Shown piece after piece: positions 54,745-64,000 of a stretch of 64,000 nt of DNA. The notes beneath the pieces were generated by a model. The model was not told where the DNA came from and did no database searches. It saw only the letters and a program-made list of their open reading frames with translations. Source of the stretch: Flavobacterium sp. Its GTDB lineage: Bacteria; Bacteroidota; Bacteroidia; Flavobacteriales; Flavobacteriaceae. Location: NCBI RefSeq assembly GCF_004295795.1, contig NZ_SEBR01000001.1:1-64000 (forward strand), read 5' to 3'. Positions within the stretch are counted from its first letter, which is position 1. The number at the start of each line of letters is the position of its first letter. A program made the position numbers and the translations under genes.

Positions 54745-56706
54745 ATGAAGTATTTCTGTTTTTTACTTGTCGGAATTTGCTTTTGCTCGACTACTGCGCA
54801 AACGAAACTTTCGGGCGATGATTCCCGGGCGTTTTACGTGAACGCACTTCTAAAAATCTCACATCCCGTCTTGGATGCCTTAAGCCGAAACGAGCTTAAA
54901 AAGACAATGCCCGTTGAAACCTACGGCGGAACTTGGGGCGACCGCGCGGCCTTAACTCATCTGGAAGCTTTCGGACGCACTTTGTCGGGAATCGCGCCTT
55001 GGCTGGAATTGGGTTCGGATGATTCCGAAGAAGGAAAACTCCGCAAGATCTACATCGATATGACTGTGCAATGTCTCAAGAATTCAGTCGATCCGAACTC
55101 GCCCGACAAACTCAACTTTTCTGGAGAAGGACAACCTTTGGTAGACGCGGCCTTTCTCGCCAACGGACTTTTGCGCGCCCCGAGTTTGTGGAAGAAATTG
55201 GACGAAACCACGCAAAAACGATTGTTGGAAGCTTTCAAATCGACACGAAAAACCTCGCCGCCTTACACGAATTGGCTGCTGTTTTCAGGAACGATCGAAG
55301 CCGCTCTCTTGAAATTCGAAGGCGAAGCCGATTTCGTCCGATTGGAATTTGCGCTCAAAAAACACGAAGAATGGTATTTGGGAGACGGAACGTACGGAGA
55401 CGGGCCCGAATTCCACAACGATTATTACAACAGTTACGTAATCCAACCGATGTTGCTCGACATTCTATCGGTTTTGCAAGAGCACAAATCCAAACTGAAA
55501 AATTGGCGCTATCGAGGCGATTACATCGATCGCTCCGACAAATATCTCGAAAGGGCGCGCCGTTACTCCGAAGTTCAGGAACGCTTGATTTCTCCCGAAG
55601 GCACTTTTCCGCCAATCGGTCGTTCGATCGTTTACCGTTTCGGAGCTTTCCAGGCGCTTTCGCAGCTGGCGTTGCGTCAGGAGTTGCCCGTTGGTGTGAG
55701 TCCGGCCCAAGTTCGGTGTGCGCTTGAATCGGTTGTCAAAAAACAACTTGAAATGCCCGGAACTTTCGACGAAAAAGGCTGGTTGACATTGGGATTTGCA
55801 GGACATCAACCCGAACTCGCCGAACCGTATATCTCAACCGGAAGTTTGTATTTGGCTACCGAAGTTTTCCTGGTTTTGGGACTTCCAAAGCAAACCGAAT
55901 TCTGGTCGGCGCCCGATGCAGATTGGACGCAAAAGAAAATCTGGTCCGGGCAAAAAGGCCAGATCGATCACGCGTACTATCCGGCGAAACCACAACCCGA
56001 CAAGCGCAACTGGGAAACGTTGATTTCGGCTAAAAATCTGTCAAGCCAAAACGAATTCGACAAGGTCTGGAACGCCTTTTATCCTTGGGGAAATGAGCAT
56101 AACGGCTCGGCCAGAATGTACAAAAGCCAGGTTTCGGTCAAAGATTCGATTCTGACTATCAAGGCCATTCCGGTTTTGAAATCGGAAGGAAAAAGCAAAC
56201 ACACGCCATTCGAGCAAATCAGGTTCAAATCGGGCGCGGTTCACGCGAAACACCAAATTTTGCTTTCGAAACAATTTCCCGAGTACGAGATTTCGGGCGA
56301 TTTCAAAGCGCCGATCGCAAAAGGAACGTGGCCGGCATTTTGGATCACGGCCGTAAACGGTTGGCCGCCAGAATCTGACATTCTCGAATTCAAAGGCGAT
56401 GAGGTCAATTGGCAAAACACTTTCATCACGCAACAAAACGTCACAAGCAAGAAAACCGCGATTGCCGATGCCGATAAATGCTGGCATTCCTACAAGGCGA
56501 TTCTCAAGTATATTGACGACTCTCACGCACTTCTCACGTATTTTATAGATGGACAAAAAACCGCCGAACACTACACAGATTTCACCGGAAAACCGTTTTG
56601 GCTCATCGTGAATTTGCAGATGAACGGCTCGTCGGGAAGCGAAATTCCAACATCTGAAACTAGTTACCAAGCCAAAAATATAGTGCTAAAACGTCTCAAA
56701 TCGTGA
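54745..56706 (+). CDS. Secreted DUF2264-GH16 fusion glycoside hydrolase
   Basis: ATG 54745 gives 653 residues with a signal peptide (MKYFCFLLVGICFCSTTAQT). The N-terminal part (about 25-400) is a DUF2264 domain: LSRNELKKTMPVETYGGTWG, YLGDGTYGDGPEFHNDYYNS and FPPIGRSIVYRFGAFQALSQ. From memory, CAZy places characterised members in GH154 (beta-glucuronidase). The C-terminal part (about 430-650) looks like GH16: TWPAFWITAVNG then ESDILEFKG, giving Glu543, Asp545 and Glu548 in the ExDxxE arrangement, and FWLIVNLQMNG. Combining an exo-acting uronidase-like domain and an endo-acting GH16 is unusual. It lies 120 bp after susD. Confidence 0.82.
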   Translation: MKYFCFLLVGICFCSTTAQTKLSGDDSRAFYVNALLKISHPVLDALSRNELKKTMPVETYGGTWGDRAALTHLEAFGRTLSGIAPWLELGSDDSEEGKLRKIYIDMTVQCLKNSVDPNSPDKLNFSGEGQPLVDAAFLANGLLRAPSLWKKLDETTQKRLLEAFKSTRKTSPPYTNWLLFSGTIEAALLKFEGEADFVRLEFALKKHEEWYLGDGTYGDGPEFHNDYYNSYVIQPMLLDILSVLQEHKSKLKNWRYRGDYIDRSDKYLERARRYSEVQERLISPEGTFPPIGRSIVYRFGAFQALSQLALRQELPVGVSPAQVRCALESVVKKQLEMPGTFDEKGWLTLGFAGHQPELAEPYISTGSLYLATEVFLVLGLPKQTEFWSAPDADWTQKKIWSGQKGQIDHAYYPAKPQPDKRNWETLISAKNLSSQNEFDKVWNAFYPWGNEHNGSARMYKSQVSVKDSILTIKAIPVLKSEGKSKHTPFEQIRFKSGAVHAKHQILLSKQFPEYEISGDFKAPIAKGTWPAFWITAVNGWPPESDILEFKGDEVNWQNTFITQQNVTSKKTAIADADKCWHSYKAILKYIDDSHALLTYFIDGQKTAEHYTDFTGKPFWLIVNLQMNGSSGSEIPTSETSYQAKNIVLKRLKS

Positions 56707-57995
56707 AAAGTCTGTTCCGAAATATCGTCCTTTTGGTTGTTTTCGCTTTCGCGGATGCAAACGGCCAAAAAGCTCGCGAGCGCTTCGTAGGGAATGGTTG
56801 GGCGCGCAACACCGTGAACACCGTGATTTTTCGTTCGGATGCCGTCGTTTCTGACAAAAACTGGCAATTCACGGCTTTTTACGACAAAGATGCGAATGTC
56901 GTCGTGGCCAAACGCAAGCTGAATTCGGACGAATGGGAAACCAAAAAGACGCGGTTCATCGGCAAAGCCCAAGATGCGCACAACTCGATTTCGATCGCGC
57001 TCGACGGAGCTGGATTTTTGCACCTGAGCTTCGATCACCACGATTCCAAATTGCGCTATGCAGTGAGTAAAAAACGGTACGGATTGGACTTTTCGGACGA
57101 AGTCCCGATGGTCGGAAATGACGAAAACAAAGTCACGTATCCCGAATTCCACAAACTCGAAAACGGAAATCTGCTGTTTTTGTACCGATCAGGCGCATCC
57201 GGACGCGGCAATCTCGTGCTGAACAAATACGATCTTAAGACCAGGAAATGGACGCGAATCCACGAGAATCTCGTCGACGGACAAAACCAAAGAAGCGCAT
57301 ATTGGCAAACGTGCACATCTGGCGGAAAAATCTACATTTCGTGGACCTGGCGCGAAACCTATGACGTGAGCACGAACCACGATCTTTGTTTTGCGATGTC
57401 TGACGACGAAGGAAAAACGTGGAAAAAGTCATCGGGAGAAACATATCAACTTCCCATTACCGAAGCGTCGGCCGAGAAAATCTGGAACATTCCACAAAAT
57501 TCGTCCCTGATCAACCAAACGGCGATGACTGTTGACGAATCTGGAAATCCTTACATCGCGACTTATTGGAAAACGGGAGAAATTCCGCAGTATAAAGTCG
57601 TTTACCTGAATGACGGAAAATGGCAAATGAGCGATTCGGGATTTCGCAAAACACCTTTCGATTTGGGCGGCGGCGGTACGAAACGCATTCCTGTCTCGCG
57701 TCCGAAGTTGCTTGTCGATTCGAACAAGATGTATCTGATTTTTCGCGATGAGGAACGCGGCAACAAACTCTCGATAGCGCAATCCCAAAAGCCTTTTGCG
57801 ACTTGGACGGTTTCTGACATTTCAGACGAAGATCTCGCCCAATGGGAACCGAATTACGACCGGAATCTGTGGAAAACGAAAAAACAGCTGCACATATTCG
57901 CCCAAAAAACGACCCAAATCGACGGTGAAGGTTTGCTCGAAACGAGTGAATTGCCCGTAAAAATCATAGAAATCACCTTTCCTAAATCTCACTGA
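56703..57995 (+). CDS. BNR_4-family beta-propeller, candidate glucuronate-directed polysaccharide lyase
   Basis: The start GTG 56703 overlaps the previous stop (GTGA) and gives 430 residues with a signal peptide. The protein has the BNR_4 seven-bladed propeller pattern, e.g. GFLHLSFDHHDSKLRYAVSK and AYWQTCTSGGKIYISWTWRE. Ulvan lyases PL24/PL25 and other rhamnose-glucuronate lyases use this fold with His and Tyr/Arg residues. Here candidate residues are His93 (QDAHNSIS), His113 (FDHHD), Tyr146 (VTYPEFH) and Arg162 (LYRSGASGRGN). The next gene is an unsaturated glucuronyl hydrolase, as expected after a lyase. The lyase activity is inferred; some BNR_4 proteins may be hydrolases. Confidence 0.75.
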   Translation: MKSLFRNIVLLVVFAFADANGQKARERFVGNGWARNTVNTVIFRSDAVVSDKNWQFTAFYDKDANVVVAKRKLNSDEWETKKTRFIGKAQDAHNSISIALDGAGFLHLSFDHHDSKLRYAVSKKRYGLDFSDEVPMVGNDENKVTYPEFHKLENGNLLFLYRSGASGRGNLVLNKYDLKTRKWTRIHENLVDGQNQRSAYWQTCTSGGKIYISWTWRETYDVSTNHDLCFAMSDDEGKTWKKSSGETYQLPITEASAEKIWNIPQNSSLINQTAMTVDESGNPYIATYWKTGEIPQYKVVYLNDGKWQMSDSGFRKTPFDLGGGGTKRIPVSRPKLLVDSNKMYLIFRDEERGNKLSIAQSQKPFATWTVSDISDEDLAQWEPNYDRNLWKTKKQLHIFAQKTTQIDGEGLLETSELPVKIIEITFPKSH

Positions 57996-57997
57996 AA

Positions 57998-59188
57998 ATG
58001 CGTAAAACACTACTCGTCGCATCCATCTTCTCGATTTTCGCGTCTTGTTCGACAGAAAAAAAGGCGAACGACTTCGACGAAACGCTTGCTACGGCGACTT
58101 CCCAATATTCCGAACTTTCCAAACGCTTGCCCAAAGGCCGATTCCCTAAAACATACCACGCGGCAAAAGATTCGCTCGAAACCAGCGATTCGGGTTGGTG
58201 GTGCAGCGGATTTTACCCCGGAACTTTGTTGTTGCTGAACGAGGCCAAAAGCTCGCCCGAACTCGAAAAATCGGCATTGGATGCTTTGAAGGATCTCGAA
58301 AAGGAGCAGTTCAACACGACGACTCACGATTTGGGTTTTATGATGTATTGCAGTTTCGGGAACGCTCAAAGATTGCATCCGTCGCCTGAATACGAGAAAA
58401 TTTTGATGAACAGCGCAAAAAGTCTCTCGAGCCGTTTCAACGACAAAGCGGGTTGCATCCAATCTTGGGACAGCGCGCCCTGGAACAAAGCCTCGGAAAC
58501 CGAAATGCCCGTGATCATCGACAACATGATGAATCTCGAATTGTTATTTTGGGCCACGCGACACAGCGGTGACAGCACTTATTACAAGATCGCGACGCGC
58601 CACGCCAATACGACGATGAAAAATCATTTCCGTCCCGATTACAGTTCGTTTCACGTTGTGATTTACGGAAAAGAAGACGGAAAAGTCCACAAACGAATCA
58701 CGAATCAAGGCGCCGCGGACGATTCTGCATGGGCGCGCGGCCAAGCTTGGGGTTTGTATGGCTACGTCGTGATGTATCGCGAAACCAAAGATGAGAACTA
58801 TCTTGAGCAGGCCAAACACATCGCGAATTTTATCCTCGACAACAAAAATCTTCCGAAGGACAAAGTGCCGTATTGGGATTTCAATGCGCCGAATATTCCT
58901 GACGCTTTGCGCGATTCGTCGGCTGCGGCCATTATCGCATCGGCTTTGATCGAGCTTTCAGATTATGTGAAAGGCGATGAATCGAAGCGTTATTTTTCGG
59001 ATGCCGAAACGATGCTGAACTCGCTTTCTTCCAATAAATATCTCGCCAAAAAAGGTACGAACGGCGGCTTTATCCTCGAACACGGAGTAGGGAATATTCC
59101 GGCGAAATCAGAAGTCGATGTGCCTTTGACTTACGGCGACTATTATTTCGTAGAAGCCATGATGCGCTATCAAAAACACCAACACTAA
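57998..59188 (+). CDS. GH88-family unsaturated glucuronyl hydrolase, lipoprotein
   Basis: GH88 enzymes remove the 4,5-unsaturated uronic acid that a polysaccharide lyase leaves at the non-reducing end, by hydration of the double bond. The 396-residue protein has a lipoprotein signal (LLVASIFSIFASCSTEKK, Cys17) and an (alpha/alpha)6 barrel. The two key aspartates are likely Asp111 (TTHDLGFMMY) and Asp175 (VIIDNMMNLELL). The family motif NQGAADDSAWARGQAWGLYG is clear. It starts 2 bp after the BNR_4 gene, strongly linking the two activities. Confidence 0.93.
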   Translation: MRKTLLVASIFSIFASCSTEKKANDFDETLATATSQYSELSKRLPKGRFPKTYHAAKDSLETSDSGWWCSGFYPGTLLLLNEAKSSPELEKSALDALKDLEKEQFNTTTHDLGFMMYCSFGNAQRLHPSPEYEKILMNSAKSLSSRFNDKAGCIQSWDSAPWNKASETEMPVIIDNMMNLELLFWATRHSGDSTYYKIATRHANTTMKNHFRPDYSSFHVVIYGKEDGKVHKRITNQGAADDSAWARGQAWGLYGYVVMYRETKDENYLEQAKHIANFILDNKNLPKDKVPYWDFNAPNIPDALRDSSAAAIIASALIELSDYVKGDESKRYFSDAETMLNSLSSNKYLAKKGTNGGFILEHGVGNIPAKSEVDVPLTYGDYYFVEAMMRYQKHQH

Positions 59189-62299
<3,111 letters not shown>

Positions 62300-62302
62300 G
62301 AC

Positions 62303-64000
62303 ATGAACAAATTGCTGATTTGCGCCTTGACGGCTTGCGGATTTTTGTCTGCATTCGCCCAGGACGACCTTATCATGAACACCGATGCGAGGCGAAATGT
62401 GTCGCTAAACGGAACCTGGCATTATATCATCGACACGTATGAAACCGGATTTTACGACTATCGTTTCAAGGAGCGAAAAGAGAACGACAACGGCGCATAC
62501 TGGAATGAAAATGCACCAAAAAGCAAGTCAGATCTGATCGAGCACCAATATTCGGATAAAAGTTCGATCAAGGTTCCGGGCGACTGGAATCATCAGGATC
62601 GACAGTTTTTGCACTATGAAGGCACGGTTTGGTATCAACGCAAGTTCGATCGTCCGAAAGCGAATCAGGACGATGCCGTTTATCTGTACTTTGGAGCCGT
62701 GAATTACGAAGCCCACGTTTACCTGAACGGGAAAAAACTCGGTTGGCACAAAGGCGGATTCACGCCGTTCAACTTCAAGATTCCGGCGAATCTGCTCAAG
62801 GACAAGGACAACTTTCTAGTCGTAAAGGTCGACAACAAGCGCCACGCAGACGAAATCCCGACGTTGAACACCGATTGGTGGAATTACGGCGGAATCACGC
62901 GCGACGTGAAATTGGTGATCGTCCCGAAGCAATTCATCAGCCAATACAATCTCACGCTCAACCAAAAACAGGACATTCTTTCGGCTATCAAAAAGAACAG
63001 TTTTTCCGTTTCCGGATTCGTGAAAACGACCGATGCCAAAGGTTCAAAAGTGATTGTCGAGATTCCCGAACTCAAGTTCAAAAAGGAAATCATCGCCAAT
63101 TCTGACAGCACGCACATTTCGTTCGACGTCAAGAACCTGAAACTGTGGCAACCCGAAAAAGCGAAGTTGTACGAGGTCAAATTCACGCTTGGAAAGGAAA
63201 CGGTTTCGGAGAAAATCGGCTTTCGGAAAGTAGAAGTGCAAGGCAAGAAAATTCTCGTCAACGGACGCCAGGTTTTTCTGCGCGGCATTTCCATACACGA
63301 AGAAATCCCGCAGGAAATCCGCCGTGCGCACGACATGGCCGACGCCAAACAATTGCTCAATTGGGCGAAAGATCTGGGTTGCAATATGGTTCGTCTGGCG
63401 CATTATCCGCACAACGAAAACATGACGCGACTGGCCGACGAAATGGGAATTCTGGTCTGGTCTGAAATCCCGGTTTACTGGACGATCGATTTTGCGAACA
63501 AAGAAGTCCTCAAAAAAGCCGAAAAACAGCTGGACGAAATGATCGCGCGTGACAGGAATCGCGCCTCGGTCGTGATCTGGTCGGTCGGGAACGAAACGCC
63601 TGTGAGTGAAAACCGCACGCGATTCATGAGCACTTTGGTCAAGCGAGCCAAAGCCGCCGACGACACTCGATTGATCGCCGCAGCGCTCGAGGTCGGCTAC
63701 AACAAAGGCGTGAATCACGTCGACGATCCGCTTGGTGAATTCACTGATATCGTCGCGTTGAACGAATATTTGGGTTGGTATTCCGGTTTGCCCGATGCTT
63801 GCCAAACGGCGCAATGGGAAGTCAAGTATGACAAGCCGTTTTTCATTTCAGAAACCGGAGCCGAAGCCGTCGCAGGTTTTCACGCCGACAAACTCACGCG
63901 TTTCAGCGAGGAATATCAGGAATGGTATTACCAGGAACAGATCAAGATGTTCGAGGAGCGTTTTCCCGACAGTTATTCCGGACTTTCACCTTGGCTTCTG
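62303..64000 (+). CDS. GH2 beta-glucuronidase-like hydrolase (partial, cut by window end)
   Basis: The ATG at 62303 starts a secreted protein (MNKLLICALTACGFLSAFAQ) that stays open for 566 residues to the last base, so the 3' end is missing. It has the GH2 sugar-binding fold (HYEGTVWYQRKF and TDWWNYGGITRDVKL) and a catalytic barrel with acid/base Glu431 (WSVGNETPVSENR) and likely nucleophile Glu517 (FFISETGAEAVAG). NEYLGWYSG is the beta-glucuronidase-type motif rather than the LacZ motif. A role in releasing terminal glucuronic acid from PUL oligosaccharides is inferred. It follows the LacZ-type GH2 by 3 bp. Confidence 0.88.
   Translation, partial: MNKLLICALTACGFLSAFAQDDLIMNTDARRNVSLNGTWHYIIDTYETGFYDYRFKERKENDNGAYWNENAPKSKSDLIEHQYSDKSSIKVPGDWNHQDRQFLHYEGTVWYQRKFDRPKANQDDAVYLYFGAVNYEAHVYLNGKKLGWHKGGFTPFNFKIPANLLKDKDNFLVVKVDNKRHADEIPTLNTDWWNYGGITRDVKLVIVPKQFISQYNLTLNQKQDILSAIKKNSFSVSGFVKTTDAKGSKVIVEIPELKFKKEIIANSDSTHISFDVKNLKLWQPEKAKLYEVKFTLGKETVSEKIGFRKVEVQGKKILVNGRQVFLRGISIHEEIPQEIRRAHDMADAKQLLNWAKDLGCNMVRLAHYPHNENMTRLADEMGILVWSEIPVYWTIDFANKEVLKKAEKQLDEMIARDRNRASVVIWSVGNETPVSENRTRFMSTLVKRAKAADDTRLIAAALEVGYNKGVNHVDDPLGEFTDIVALNEYLGWYSGLPDACQTAQWEVKYDKPFFISETGAEAVAGFHADKLTRFSEEYQEWYYQEQIKMFEERFPDSYSGLSPWLL

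Overview
The window looks like chromosomal DNA of a Bacteroidetes bacterium, most likely family Flavobacteriaceae (Flavobacterium or a close relative). The reasons are a SusC/SusD pair with a hybrid two-component regulator, a type IX secretion (T9SS) C-terminal domain, a PID-CTERM small protein, a MurF-alanine racemase fusion, the order pdxA-yceD-rpmF-fabH-accB-accC, and many promoter-like -7 boxes of the Bacteroidetes form TAnnTTTG. No rRNA, tRNA or CRISPR array was seen.

Layout. 1-1850: a complete IS3-family element (IR to IR, about 2-1422) sits in a decayed Rhs/YD-repeat gene; degenerate DNA and an orphan lipoprotein gene follow (to 3458). 3637-6951, minus strand: a TetR regulator, a lipoprotein with two ABM-like domains and two aldo/keto reductases; the TetR and lipoprotein genes share an operator-like 16-mer. 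7086-12678: an AsmA-like protein, a small secreted protein, a radical-SAM/TIGR03915-type pair and a PID-CTERM protein. 12695-18342: housekeeping block of ribE (minus), then pdxA, yceD, rpmF, fabH, accB and accC. 18386-24373, minus: a secreted C1q-like protein, an S9 peptidase and a large T9SS-exported metalloprotease. 24584-28659: FAD oxidoreductase, mtgA, an LpxR-like outer membrane protein, a DoxX-like protein (minus) and an AIM24-family protein. 28728-32127, minus: a probable metal-uptake operon (His/Cys-rich small protein, TonB-dependent receptor, lipoprotein). 32178-37139, minus: asd, mscL, murF-alr and tdk. 37326-44837: an acidic-repeat protein, rsmI, a YiaA-like protein, adenine deaminase (minus), a 104-bp tandem repeat array, recJ and a secreted TonB-C-like protein.

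From 45550 to the right edge lies a polysaccharide utilization locus (PUL): hybrid two-component sensor, SusC, SusD, a DUF2264-GH16 fusion, a BNR_4 propeller protein (candidate polysaccharide lyase), a GH88-type unsaturated glucuronyl hydrolase, a GH2 beta-galactosidase and a GH2 beta-glucuronidase cut by the window end. The seven genes after the regulator lie close together on one strand, several overlapping or a few bases apart. Together they suggest uptake and breakdown of a polysaccharide containing uronic acid (probably glucuronic) and galactose. No sulfatase is seen up to the window end, so a non-sulfated glucuronogalactan or arabinogalactan-like substrate is a reasonable guess; ulvan is not excluded because the locus continues off the right edge.

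The features least explained by standard annotation are the PUL and its enzyme fusion, three C-rich direct repeats at the susC promoter, the five-copy 104-bp array before recJ, and the palindrome TACAGATTTTCTGTA, which recurs at separate intergenic places.
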